Assembly (NCBI RefSeq): GCF_002979755.1
Contig: NZ_PCPP01000002.1
Span: 372,001 to 436,000 of the forward strand
DNA length: 64,000 nucleotides
Reading direction: 5' to 3'
From: Chryseobacterium culicis
GTDB lineage: Bacteria > Bacteroidota > Bacteroidia > Flavobacteriales > Weeksellaceae
This document shows, in pieces, positions 9,409 to 18,514 of the stretch. Every line of letters starts with the position of its first letter. The stretch's first letter is position 1. Both the position numbers and the translations under genes were made by a program. The notes beneath the pieces were generated by a model. The model saw only the letters and a list, made by a program, of their open reading frames with translations. It was not told the origin of the DNA and did not search any database.

Positions 9409-9634
9409 GATTCCGAGTAAAAGACCCCTGATATGATAATTGTCAGGATCTTATTTTAACACATTTTAACATATAATTTACATATGTTAAAGAAAAATAA
9501 ACCGCAACGGCCTATTTTTGGTAAGTGTGCGGTTTTTTTTATTAAGATTCTTTAACAAACTCTATCGACTTTCTTCTATATATCAGGTTCTGTGATTTAA
9601 AACTCTAATTTTCAGGACTGTTAATAAAACAAAA
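9409..9634. other. Intergenic region with an orphan terminator-like hairpin
   Basis: No gene is seen. It contains a dyad AACATAT/ATATGTT near 9469-9490 and a hairpin AAACCGCA (9499-9506) / TGCGGTTT (9528-9535) followed on the plus strand by eight Ts. No plus-strand gene precedes the hairpin. It could end a small RNA or be a bidirectional barrier. Confidence 0.45.
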
Positions 9635-9660
9635 AAATTCCCCGGAAAACCGAGGAATTT
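9631..9660 (-). terminator. Rho-independent terminator after glutamine synthetase
   Basis: The minus strand forms AAATTCCTCGG / CCGGGGAATTT with a TTTT loop and a following T run. It lies 26 bases past the glnN stop. Confidence 0.85.
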
Positions 9661-9686
9661 AAACTAATATGGAACTTTACAGGACG

Positions 9687-11882
9687 TTATTTTGTAAACA
9701 ACATTTCTCTGTATTTTGTCATCGGCCAAAGCTCATCGTCTACCATCATTTCCAGTGCATCAGAAGCTTCTCTGATTGGATCGAATAATGGTTTTACTTT
9801 ATTACAATAGCTTTCTGCCTGTTTTTGGCTGTCTGATGTACTTTTTGCGGTTTCTCTGGCTTTCAAAAGATCTTCAACACCAAGCTTAATTTTAGAAACA
9901 TTTTCAGAAATGCTTGTAATTAAACTCATTTGTTCTTTTGCTAAAGTTTTGAATTCTTTATCACCAAAGATTTCTTTAAGACCTTTTACGTTTTCAATTA
10001 ATCTGTTCTGATAGTTTAATGCAGAAGGAATAATGTGGTTTCTTGCGATATCACCTAAAACTCTTGCCTCAATATCAATAACAGTAGAGTATTTCTCTAA
10101 TTTAATTTCATTTCTTGCTTCAACTTCTCTGTGGTTAAAGATTCCCATCTCTTCATATAGATCTAAGAATTTCTTGTCCATTTCCTGCTTTAAAGCTTCA
10201 GGAGTTGTTTTAAGGTTGTTTAATCCTCTTTTCTTAGCTTCTTTTGCCCAGTCATCAGAATATCCATCACCTTCAAACATAATGTTTTTACACTGCTTGA
10301 TGTATTCTCTCAATACATTGAAGATGGCTTCATCTTTCTTAAGACCTGTTTCAATTAAAGCATCAACTTCTTTCTTGAAATCATTTAACTGTTTTGCTGC
10401 AATGGTGTTCATTACAGTCATAGACTCTGCGCAGTTTGCAGAAGAACCTACCGCTCTGATTTCAAATTTATTTCCTGTAAATGCAAATGGAGAAGTTCTG
10501 TTTCTGTCTGTATTATCTAACAGGATTTCAGGAATTTTTCCAACTACATTTAATTTTAATTCTGTTTTCTCTTCCGGAGATAATTTTCCGTTGGTTACTT
10601 TTTCAAGTTCTTCCAATACGCTGAACAACTGACTTCCGATGAATACGGAAATAATTGCCGGTGGAGCTTCGTTAGCCCCAAGTCTGTGGTCATTGCTTGC
10701 AGAAGCGATACTTGCTCTTAAAAGGTCTGCATATTCATGAACTGCTTTGATGGTGTTAACAAAGAATGTTAAGAACTGTAAGTTTTTCTTTGGATTTTTT
10801 CCTGGGCTTAACAGGTTTTCTCCAGTATCTGTTGCTAAAGACCAGTTGTTGTGTTTTCCGCTTCCGTTTACTCCAGCGAATGGTTTTTCGTGGAAAAGGA
10901 TGTGGAAGTGGTGTTTGTGAGCTACTCTTGCCATGATGTCCATCAACAAAGAGTTGTGGTCTACAGCAACGTTTACTTCTTCAAACATTGGCGCAAGCTC
11001 AAACTGGTTAGGTGCCACCTCATTGTGTCTTGTTGTAGCAGGAATACCTAATTTCATACACTCGATTTCCAGCTCTTTCATGAAGTTCATTACTCTTGTA
11101 GGAATAGAACCGAAATAGTGGTCGTCCAGCTGCTGACCTTTTGCCGGAGAATGTCCTAACAATGTCTTACCTGTTAATACAAGATCCGGACGTGATTGGT
11201 ATAATGCTGAATCAACAAGAAAATATTCCTGCTCCCAACCCAAAGTAGGCGTTACTTTCGTTACGTTTTTGTCAAAATACTGCATTACATTTGTTGCCGC
11301 TTCATCTACAGCACTCAAAGCTCTTAAAAGAGGTGCTTTATAATCCAATGTTTCTCCTGTATAAGAGATAAAGATTGAAGGGATGCATAATGTAGTTCCC
11401 ATAATGAATGCCGGAGATGTAGGATCCCAAGCTGTATAACCTCTTGCTTCAAAAGTATTTCTGATACCTCCGTTAGGGAAAGACGATGCGTCAGGCTCCT
11501 GCTGGATAAGCATGTTTCCACTGAATCTTTCAATAGCTCTGCCTCCTTCAATCGGAGTGAAGAAAGAATCGTGCTTTTCTGCAGTAGTACCTGTTAAAGG
11601 CTGAAACCAGTGAGTATAGTGTGTTACACCTTTGCTCATTGCCCAGTCTTTCATTGCTACAGCTACCTGGTCTGCAATATGTCTCTGGATCTTAGTTCCT
11701 TTTTTAATCGCATCCATGATAGAACCGAATGCTTCTTTCGTTAAATATTCTCTCATGGTTTCTTCTGAGAAAACATTTTTACAGAATAGCTCTGATAATT
11801 TCGCAGGGATCTCAACAGAGTTGTCTTTTCTGAAATCCTTAAATGGAAGGGTTTCTAATGCTTTGAATCTTAAGGTTGACAT
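9687..11882 (-). CDS. glnN: Glutamine synthetase type III
   Basis: Makes glutamine from glutamate, ammonia and ATP. At 731 residues it is far longer than type I or II enzymes, as expected for GSIII, a form common in Bacteroidota. Conserved segments include the glutamate/metal site GWEQEYFLVD near residue 220, the ammonium/ATP region NGSGKHNNWS near residue 345, and the arginine-rich DNTDRNRTSPFAFTGNKFEIRA region near residue 455-475 (quoted here as the start and end of one block). A -7 box TAAATTTG lies on the minus strand at 11913-11906, and a hairpin terminator follows the stop. Confidence 0.97.
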   Translation of the reverse strand: MSTLRFKALETLPFKDFRKDNSVEIPAKLSELFCKNVFSEETMREYLTKEAFGSIMDAIKKGTKIQRHIADQVAVAMKDWAMSKGVTHYTHWFQPLTGTTAEKHDSFFTPIEGGRAIERFSGNMLIQQEPDASSFPNGGIRNTFEARGYTAWDPTSPAFIMGTTLCIPSIFISYTGETLDYKAPLLRALSAVDEAATNVMQYFDKNVTKVTPTLGWEQEYFLVDSALYQSRPDLVLTGKTLLGHSPAKGQQLDDHYFGSIPTRVMNFMKELEIECMKLGIPATTRHNEVAPNQFELAPMFEEVNVAVDHNSLLMDIMARVAHKHHFHILFHEKPFAGVNGSGKHNNWSLATDTGENLLSPGKNPKKNLQFLTFFVNTIKAVHEYADLLRASIASASNDHRLGANEAPPAIISVFIGSQLFSVLEELEKVTNGKLSPEEKTELKLNVVGKIPEILLDNTDRNRTSPFAFTGNKFEIRAVGSSANCAESMTVMNTIAAKQLNDFKKEVDALIETGLKKDEAIFNVLREYIKQCKNIMFEGDGYSDDWAKEAKKRGLNNLKTTPEALKQEMDKKFLDLYEEMGIFNHREVEARNEIKLEKYSTVIDIEARVLGDIARNHIIPSALNYQNRLIENVKGLKEIFGDKEFKTLAKEQMSLITSISENVSKIKLGVEDLLKARETAKSTSDSQKQAESYCNKVKPLFDPIREASDALEMMVDDELWPMTKYREMLFTK

Positions 11883-11905
11883 AATTGGGTTGATTTTTTA
11901 CAGGG

Positions 11906-11913
11906 CAAATTTA
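11906..11913 (-). promoter_or_regulatory. -7 box for glnN
   Basis: Minus strand TAAATTTG, 23 bases before the ATG at 11882. The upstream box is weak. Confidence 0.5.
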
Positions 11914-12133
11914 CAAAAAAAATGAATCGAAAATATTTTAACCCTAAAAATTTTAGGGGTCTTTTGAAAATTTATGCAATTTAAACGATTGTTTGGTGTT
12001 TTTTAACAGGGTGTTTTGTGTTTTCTGTTTAAAAACAATTGTAAAATAAGAACGTCAATTGCCTAGGCGGTGCAAAAAAGATTGTATTTGCTGTCTTCCT
12101 ATATATATCGAATTAAATTTACAATTATTTAAA

Positions 12134-12538
12134 CTAATTCTTGAGATTTTTCCTGAAAATAAATAAAAAGATCGGCAGAAAAATAAAAAATGAATAGAGA
12201 AAAGGCTTAAAATAATCCATGTCATAAATATCAAATGCATAGAATAAGATATGAGTTGCAAAAGTTATCAAGAGATAAGGTAGTATTTTTTTAGAAGAAA
12301 TAACTGCATTTATAAAAAACATGACCAGCATTTGAAGGAGGATTACCAGAGGGAACTTATCAAATAATCCATATATTCCGGCAAAAGGAGAAATCAGAAT
12401 TGATTTAACAATTTGAGTGAAATCTGGTGCTTCATCAAGCTGAAACAAAAAAAATAAAGCTCTAATAGGAAAGTATATAAAGATATGACAAATCCATATT
12501 TTCCAAAAAAGAGAAATTCTATTTAATTTACTTTTCAT
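12134..12538 (-). CDS. Small polytopic membrane protein, unrecognised
   Basis: 134 residues with about four hydrophobic segments (near residues 12-30, 40-60, 62-82 and 112-128) and a basic C-terminal tail RKNLKN. It overlaps the end of the 441-aa gene by 11 bases, so it belongs to the same message and shares that gene's regulon-type promoter. No family was recognised. Two roles fit its size, topology and context: an immunity partner for the 441-aa protein, or a holin-like membrane protein. Neither is shown by the sequence. Confidence 0.7.
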   Translation of the reverse strand: MKSKLNRISLFWKIWICHIFIYFPIRALFFLFQLDEAPDFTQIVKSILISPFAGIYGLFDKFPLVILLQMLVMFFINAVISSKKILPYLLITFATHILFYAFDIYDMDYFKPFLYSFFIFLPIFLFIFRKNLKN

Positions 12539-13853
12539 AAGGTTTAATAATTTTTACAATTTCATTATTTACAGTTCCATCTGAATGTAATTTGCCTTTA
12601 AATCCATACCACTTTGGTTTATGCTTTGATAAATATAGCATTAATAATGGTAAATCTATCCTGAATTGTGAATCTGTTACTTTAGCATTAGGTGTAAAAT
12701 CATCAAATGCCGGAACAATGTCGTTAAACCAACTAATTGCCTGAGCTCCGGCTCCATGCCATCCGCCGAAAGGGTCTTTGTCTGCCATATTCTGGAATCT
12801 GGATATAGTTGATGAACTCGTTTTTCCATAAATGGGCGGGGCTACAACCCCTTGTTCATGTTGGATAAATTCTTTATCCCAAGTATAGGCCGCGTCGCCT
12901 TTTAAAGGAGTTTTAGCATATTGTCCATACATCAGCTCATGAAATTTGGTTATGGCAAAATCACAAATACCTAAATTTAATTCATTGAGAATAGTTTCAA
13001 CATCATTGGCTAAAAAGCTATTTCCTCCTTCCAGTGAGTTCGATAATGCTTTTACCAGTCCTTTAGCTCCTTTGCACCACTTTACTTCATGCCCGAAACG
13101 GTTCTTAATATTCCAGTCTACACCCTCGTAAAAATCATAAATTTGTTTAAAAGGAGCAAGTCTTCCAGGTATTTTGTGCTCAATAATATAAGAATAAGCT
13201 CTTCTCCAGGTATCATTGTTTTCTGCCCTGTCTTTTGTCAGCCATGAACCATCCTGTCCTTTCCAGTCTTGTATTTTTATCGCTTTGTTTCGTAAAGCAA
13301 GTTGATAAGTTTCGTAATCAGGAAATTCTCCTCCAATATATTTTTCTACAGAATTTTTGTTGGTTAGGAAATCATACATCAATTGAGGAAAGTTATTGCC
13401 AATATAATTTTTTGGAAGAAGTATTTTAATTTTACCTCCATCAATATTAATATATTTTGAATGATGAATGGCGGAATCAAAATATTTTACCTTAGAAGCT
13501 CCTTCTACAATTTCTATAACAAGCGGATTGACATTTTGTTCCACATCTTTTACTCCTGCGTAGTTGAAAAGAATATTGATTACCGGAAATATTTTTCCTA
13601 TAATAAAGACCCTTTCTTTAGGGAAAATATCTGTGGAATAATCAGATAATTGAATGGGCTTAATATGTTTTCTGTAATAATTTGCATTACGAATCTGAAA
13701 AAGAGCTTTTACCGTATTAAGTTCTGTTTTATTGAGATAAAGAAAATCATCTTCCTCCCTGTCTTTTACTGTTAATATTTCCTGTTGTGTAATATTTGAA
13801 ATACTCATCGATGGATATTGCGTATGTAATCCTAATCTTTTTGGATAGCTCAT
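12528..13853 (-). CDS. Unrecognised 441-aa protein, possible effector
   Basis: No signal peptide, membrane segment or known catalytic motif was recognised. The protein is rich in aromatic residues and lysine, with tryptophan-rich stretches near residues 195-250 (QDWKGQDGSW, EGVDWNIKNRFGHEVKW). It is followed by an overlapping small membrane protein, an order typical of toxin-immunity pairs. Its promoter (13879-13912) has the same 15-bp operator and 11-base spacing as the accessory genes at 22-40 kb, which ties it functionally to that block across 9 kb. The start at 13853 leaves a leader of about 20 bases. Confidence 0.75.
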   Translation of the reverse strand: MSYPKRLGLHTQYPSMSISNITQQEILTVKDREEDDFLYLNKTELNTVKALFQIRNANYYRKHIKPIQLSDYSTDIFPKERVFIIGKIFPVINILFNYAGVKDVEQNVNPLVIEIVEGASKVKYFDSAIHHSKYINIDGGKIKILLPKNYIGNNFPQLMYDFLTNKNSVEKYIGGEFPDYETYQLALRNKAIKIQDWKGQDGSWLTKDRAENNDTWRRAYSYIIEHKIPGRLAPFKQIYDFYEGVDWNIKNRFGHEVKWCKGAKGLVKALSNSLEGGNSFLANDVETILNELNLGICDFAITKFHELMYGQYAKTPLKGDAAYTWDKEFIQHEQGVVAPPIYGKTSSSTISRFQNMADKDPFGGWHGAGAQAISWFNDIVPAFDDFTPNAKVTDSQFRIDLPLLMLYLSKHKPKWYGFKGKLHSDGTVNNEIVKIIKPYEK

Positions 13854-13878
13854 CTGTATATGTTTAGTGTGATTATGG

Positions 13879-13912
13879 CAAACTTAGCCTTAGCAGACGC
13901 CAAATCTCGACG
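13879..13912 (-). promoter_or_regulatory. Regulon promoter site 1 (441-aa gene)
   Basis: Minus strand: operator CGTCGAGATTTGGCG (13912-13898), 11 bases, then -7 box TAAGTTTG (13886-13879). This is the most divergent operator of the eight, but the spacing and -7 box are exact. Confidence 0.75.
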
Positions 13913-14021
13913 TATTAAAACAAATATTCATTAGTCTGAAGCATATGTTTTAAACGACTTGTTAAAAGACAGTTAAAATAAAATGGGCAAAGATTTTGTA
14001 TATTTGTGTGAAATTTATTTT

Positions 14022-15713
14022 ATGACAAATTCTAGAGCAAGAGAAACAACAGAGGCTATTGAAAGACTATACATCTCTATGAGACATTTATTTTATAGAG
14101 GATTTTTCAAGCCGGGTGGAGTTTCAGGAGAGAGTATCAGAAGTTTGTTAAAGACCATCAATCCGGAAATTTATGGAACCATGAATATTCCAAGCAAACT
14201 GGAGCTTGACGGCTTGATGTATGTACTGGACAGACTTCCGGAAGGAATTGAAGAATGTGCTTTTATTCATCTTACATCTGATGAAGGGTTTGATAAAGGA
14301 AGTTTCGAACCCATTGTTCCCAAGAAAAGAAGAAGAAACTGTTATAGAATAGACGAACACCAGATGAATATTGAGGTTCTTTTGGGCCGTTCCGAAATTT
14401 ATGACATTCTTACCCACCTTACCTTCCTTTTTATAGAAGCAGATAAAATCCGTAACCTGGCATTCATTCAGGATGAAAACTGGAAGCCTACACGCGCCTT
14501 CAAAATCATTGAAGAAGTAGTAAAAGGAGAAAAGAAATTCAGCAGAAAAGAAAAAGAAGTGGCGCTTATCCATCTTTCTTCTTTAATAGGAAGATCTTTT
14601 GATGAAACTTTAAGGGCTTACAATACTTTTGGTGACGATCAAAATCCTGACCGTTTGTTTAAAATCATTTACAACTTAGGAAAAGTAAGTCTTGATGATG
14701 CAAAAGGAAGCAGAGAAAGAGAAATTCATTTCAGTTCTATATTAAAAGAAAGAGTAGGACACCATTATTTTGGAGAAAAATGGGCCAACAAAGTGAAAGA
14801 GGTTTTATTTGAAAACAATCTTCACATGCGTCCGTTACATATTATTTCTGCCAATATGCATTCGGTGAAAAATATGCTGTATGCCAATAATGCCCTTAAA
14901 AAGAAGCAGCATCATGAAATTGATTACAAACTGTACGAAGAAATTTCAAACAAAAAAGAACTTCGTGATAAGGTATTGAAATATGCTTTGGATGAAGGGA
15001 TGATTCATATTGGTGACAAAAGCGGGAGCAATATTGATGTTCAGATTATAGACCTCAGCAAAACAGACCTGAAGAATACACCATTTGCTGATTGCAAGTT
15101 CGGAGGAGATGATGTGGTGATGGTTTTTGATTATGCATTCGGTGAACAGGCGTTCGAAGTAATGGATGAGTTACTTAGACCTTTTGAGCATAAAGGTGAA
15201 GTGTATATGATGCATGTAAAATCTGTTTCCATTATGGGGAAAGCAGGTATCCTTACCGGAGAAAAAGGAGATATTATGATTCCTACTTCTCATATTTTTG
15301 AAGGAACAGCAGATAACTATCCTTTTGAAAATGCTTTAAAGCTGGAAGATTTCAACGATGATGAACTGAAAGCTTTTGAAGGACCAATGATTACTGTTTT
15401 AGGAACTTCTCTTCAGAATAAAGATATCCTTTCTTACTTTATGAATACTTCATGGAAGGCTATTGGTCTTGAAATGGAAGGAGCACATTATCAGAAAGCC
15501 ATTCAGGTAGCCTCTAAAATCAGACATCACATTTCACCGGATCTGTTTGTAATGTATGCTTATTATGCATCGGATAATCCGCTGGAAACAGGAAGTACAC
15601 TGTCTTCAGGAGGCTTAGGTCTTACAGGAGTAAAACCAACCTATCTGATCACTTTAAGAATCCTTGAAAAGATTTTAAGAAGTGGAAAGAAAGAAGTTTC
15701 CACTAAAAAATAA
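14022..15713 (+). CDS. Conserved protein with nucleoside-phosphorylase-like C-terminus (possibly DUF6909 family)
   Basis: 563 residues from the start chosen here. The N-terminal half is helical and unrecognised. The C-terminal third (about residues 380-550) contains GLEMEGAHYQKAI and GTSLQNKD, resembling the phosphate/nucleoside-binding end of nucleoside phosphorylases, where a MEG triplet contacts ribose. I recall a Flavobacteriia family named DUF6909 of this size but cannot verify it. A longer frame starts at 13983, but a -7 box TATATTTG (13999-14006) lies inside that extension, so ATG at 14022 is preferred. A strong terminator follows. Confidence 0.8.
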   Translation: MTNSRARETTEAIERLYISMRHLFYRGFFKPGGVSGESIRSLLKTINPEIYGTMNIPSKLELDGLMYVLDRLPEGIEECAFIHLTSDEGFDKGSFEPIVPKKRRRNCYRIDEHQMNIEVLLGRSEIYDILTHLTFLFIEADKIRNLAFIQDENWKPTRAFKIIEEVVKGEKKFSRKEKEVALIHLSSLIGRSFDETLRAYNTFGDDQNPDRLFKIIYNLGKVSLDDAKGSREREIHFSSILKERVGHHYFGEKWANKVKEVLFENNLHMRPLHIISANMHSVKNMLYANNALKKKQHHEIDYKLYEEISNKKELRDKVLKYALDEGMIHIGDKSGSNIDVQIIDLSKTDLKNTPFADCKFGGDDVVMVFDYAFGEQAFEVMDELLRPFEHKGEVYMMHVKSVSIMGKAGILTGEKGDIMIPTSHIFEGTADNYPFENALKLEDFNDDELKAFEGPMITVLGTSLQNKDILSYFMNTSWKAIGLEMEGAHYQKAIQVASKIRHHISPDLFVMYAYYASDNPLETGSTLSSGGLGLTGVKPTYLITLRILEKILRSGKKEVSTKK

Positions 15714-15734
15714 TTATATTTTCATTATAATATC

Positions 15735-15766
15735 AACCTCAGATGCATTTGTATCTGAGGTTTTTT
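15735..15766 (+). terminator. Rho-independent terminator
   Basis: Stem AACCTCAGAT / ATCTGAGGTT with a short loop, then a TTTTTT run, 22 bases after the stop at 15713. Confidence 0.9.
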
Positions 15767-15903
15767 GTAATTAGTTAAACACTAATATCACAAATTTATT
15801 TGCACAAATTGCACTATTTTATTGTGTTTAAAATAGTGGTTTTCATTGGTGAAATTTGTGTTTAAATAAAAACCTATCTTTAGGAAACATAAATAAAATA
15901 TCC

Positions 15904-16374
15904 ATGAGCTCAGTTTCACAACTTGCGAAAAGATTCAGAGAGGTTCTGCTGGATGGTCTCTGGATCGCCAATACCAATTTTAAAGATCAGCTTTCAGATG
16001 TAAGTTGGGAACAGGCTGTGACAAAGATAGACTCTCTTAATACCATTGCAATGCTCACTTTTCATATTGATTATTATATTGCAGGAATTATTAATGTTTT
16101 TGAAGGTGGGAATCTTGAAATTAAAGATCAATTCAGTTTTGATCTTCCTCCCATAGAATCGCAGAAGCAATGGGAGGATCTGTTGGATAAATTTTGGAAA
16201 AATTCTGAAAAATTCGCAGCACTTCTGGAACAGATGCCTGATTCTAAACTTGATGAGGTTTTTGCAGATGAAAAGTACGGAACTTACTGTAGGAATATCG
16301 ATGGAATGATTGAACACAGCTATTATCATCTGGGACAAATTACTTTAATCAAAAAACTATTAAAAAGCCTCTGA
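15904..16374 (+). CDS. DinB-like four-helix-bundle protein
   Basis: 156 residues predicted all-helical, with the metal-ligand histidine pattern of DinB/YfiT proteins: TFHIDYYI near residue 53 and EHSYYHLGQI near the C-terminus. Members are metal-binding, often thiol-dependent S-transferases, and the substrate here is unknown. A frame extending to 15856 exists, but a -7-like box TATCTTTA at 15875-15882 falls within it, so ATG at 15904 (MSSVSQLAKRF) is used. Confidence 0.8.
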   Translation: MSSVSQLAKRFREVLLDGLWIANTNFKDQLSDVSWEQAVTKIDSLNTIAMLTFHIDYYIAGIINVFEGGNLEIKDQFSFDLPPIESQKQWEDLLDKFWKNSEKFAALLEQMPDSKLDEVFADEKYGTYCRNIDGMIEHSYYHLGQITLIKKLLKSL

Positions 16375-16412
16375 AAATAAATAAAACACCTTTGAAAAGC
16401 TGTGAATCGGTG

Positions 16413-16445
16413 ATCTTTGTCAAGCTTTTAAACCTTGACAAAGAT
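16413..16445. repeat. Dispersed palindromic element, copy 1
   Basis: Inverted repeat with arms ATCTTTGTCAAG and CTTGACAAAGAT around CTTTTAAAC. It is near-identical to the element at 56622-56654, which points to a dispersed intergenic repeat family. It has no T run and so is a poor terminator. Confidence 0.65.
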
Positions 16446-16539
16446 TGTTGAAAATAAAGCTCAAAAGATAATTTAACAATTCAGGTTAAAATCTATCTAA
16501 AACCATATTAAACAGAATAAAACCTCAAAATAACTCCTA

Positions 16540-16571
16540 TTTGAGGCTTTTATTTAAATTACCTACCTTTA
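16540..16571 (+). promoter_or_regulatory. Promoter of the M1 aminopeptidase
   Basis: TTTG (16540-16543), 20 bases, then TACCTTTA (16564-16571), close to the Bacteroidota consensus. It lies 19 bases before the ATG at 16591. Confidence 0.65.
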
Positions 16572-16590
16572 AGAAAAAATAAAATTTTAA

Positions 16591-18429
16591 ATGAGAAAAT
16601 CGGCTGCAATCATTTTTGCGTTTATCATTTCACAATTTCAGGCTCAGCAAGGAGCTTATTATCAGCAGGCTGCGAAGTACAAGATGGATATTGATGTCAA
16701 TGCTGAAAAATTTACCTATCAGGGAAAACAAATATTAGAATACACCAACAATTCGCCGGATGAGCTGAATGTGGTTTATTTCCACTTATACTGGAATGCT
16801 TTCAAACCTAATTCTATGATGGATCAGAGAGTGGCTTCCCAAGGAAAAAATGGTGACGGAAGACTGCAGAAAGACGGAATTTCAAGACTGGCTTCTATTC
16901 CAAAAGATCAGGAAGGTGCTCAGAATATTCACTGGATTAAACAAAATGGAAAAGACCTGAAATTTGAAGTTCAGGAAACCATTATGAAAGTATACCTGGC
17001 AGAACCTATCAAGCCAAATTCTACCACTACGTTTACGATGGACTGGGATTCTGTAATCCCTCAGCAGATCAGAAGAAGCGGAAGAAACAACAGGGAAGGT
17101 GTAGATATGACAATGACACAATGGTACCCGAAAATTGCGGAGTACGATTATGACGGGTGGGCAACTTTTGATTATCTGGGAAGAGAATTTCATGCGCCGT
17201 TCTCAGATTTTGATGTTACCATTAAAATTAATAAAGATTATGTAGTGGGAGCAGGAGGAATTCTGGAGAACCCTACAGAAGTAAAAGGCTACGATGCCAA
17301 TGCTAAAATAAAAACAGAAAAAGATAAAAAGGCAACCTGGAAATGGACGGCAAAAAATATCCTTGACTTTGCATGGAGTGCAGACAGAGATTATTCTGTA
17401 GAAAGCTTCAATGTTCCTGAGGGCCCAAAAGTATATCTGGTCTATCAGAAAAATGATAAAACAAAAGCCTGGGGTGAATCTCAGCCTTATATCACGAAGT
17501 ATTTCCAGATCATGAATGCTCACTTTGGAAAATATGTATACCCAACTTATGCCTTTATCCAGGGAGGAGATGGCGGAATGGAGTACGGAATGTGTACTAT
17601 GATTTTAGGGGAAGCTAAAAATGTTAAAGATTTAATGGGCTTAATGGCTCACGAAGGCTCTCATTCATGGTATCAGCAAATGCTGGCTACTAACGAATCT
17701 GTTCGTCCATGGATGGATGAAGGGTTCACAAGCTATGCAGAAGGATATACCATGTATCAGCTGTTCCCTGAAGATCTGCCGAACCCATTTGCAAAAACGC
17801 TTGATGGTTACAGAAAATTTATCAAAAAAGGAATTGAAGAACCGGCTGTTTGGTTAGGAGATCATCATGATAACGGTACGTCTTATACCTATGCATCTTA
17901 TGTAAAAGGAGAATTATATCTGGTACAGCTTGGATACATTATGGGAGAGCAGAACCTTGCAGAAACGTTAAAACAATATTATGATCAATGGAGTATGAAA
18001 CATCCTTCAGACAGAGATTTCCTTCACATTGCCCAAAAGGTTTCCGGAATGGATCTTAAGTGGTTCCATAACTATTGGATTAATACAACAAAGACAATCG
18101 ATTACGGAATTAAAGAGGTAAAATATGATACCAAGTCCACCACTATTACATTGGTTAATAATGGTCAGGTTCCAATGCCTATTGATTTTGGAGTGATGAC
18201 AGCGGATAAGAAAGTTATTACGTACCAGATCCCATTGAATATGACTCATACATGGAAAGAAAAAGATATCTATGGAGAGCTTAAAACAATGCCTTACTGG
18301 CCCTGGACTCAGAAAGAATACACGCTTACCATTCCTTATACCAAATCTCAGTTATCTGTTTTGGGAATTGATTTCAGTCAGAGAATTGCAGATGTAAATA
18401 TGGAGAATAATTTTGTAGAAGTAAAATAA
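16591..18429 (+). CDS. Secreted M1 family metallopeptidase (aminopeptidase)
   Basis: 612 aa with an N-terminal signal peptide (about residues 1-20, ending FQAQ). A beta-sandwich N-domain is followed by a thermolysin-like catalytic domain: zinc motif HEGSH (near residue 354) and downstream glutamate in WMDEGFTSYAE. The exopeptidase signature appears as GGMEYGMCTM, a variant of GAMEN. It probably trims peptides in the periplasm or outside the cell. A bidirectional terminator follows, facing the convergent gene. Confidence 0.93.
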   Translation: MRKSAAIIFAFIISQFQAQQGAYYQQAAKYKMDIDVNAEKFTYQGKQILEYTNNSPDELNVVYFHLYWNAFKPNSMMDQRVASQGKNGDGRLQKDGISRLASIPKDQEGAQNIHWIKQNGKDLKFEVQETIMKVYLAEPIKPNSTTTFTMDWDSVIPQQIRRSGRNNREGVDMTMTQWYPKIAEYDYDGWATFDYLGREFHAPFSDFDVTIKINKDYVVGAGGILENPTEVKGYDANAKIKTEKDKKATWKWTAKNILDFAWSADRDYSVESFNVPEGPKVYLVYQKNDKTKAWGESQPYITKYFQIMNAHFGKYVYPTYAFIQGGDGGMEYGMCTMILGEAKNVKDLMGLMAHEGSHSWYQQMLATNESVRPWMDEGFTSYAEGYTMYQLFPEDLPNPFAKTLDGYRKFIKKGIEEPAVWLGDHHDNGTSYTYASYVKGELYLVQLGYIMGEQNLAETLKQYYDQWSMKHPSDRDFLHIAQKVSGMDLKWFHNYWINTTKTIDYGIKEVKYDTKSTTITLVNNGQVPMPIDFGVMTADKKVITYQIPLNMTHTWKEKDIYGELKTMPYWPWTQKEYTLTIPYTKSQLSVLGIDFSQRIADVNMENNFVEVK

Positions 18430-18432
18430 ACT

Positions 18433-18471
18433 AAAAAAGAGCTATTTCATTTTGAGATAGCTCTTTTTTTA
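18433..18471. terminator. Bidirectional terminator
   Basis: Stem AAAAAGAGCTAT / ATAGCTCTTTTT between convergent genes, with T runs on both strands. Confidence 0.85.
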
Positions 18472-18514
18472 TAGTGTACATAATAGATGCTGCTGAATTC
18501 TCTGCGGTTTTATC

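Noticed and set aside
10033..10632. 199-aa plus-strand reading frame
   Set aside because: It lies fully inside glnN on the opposite strand, has no promoter, and its sequence is the antisense shadow of conserved glnN codons.
14148..14573. 141-aa minus-strand reading frame
   Set aside because: Antisense to the conserved 563-aa gene, with no support of its own.
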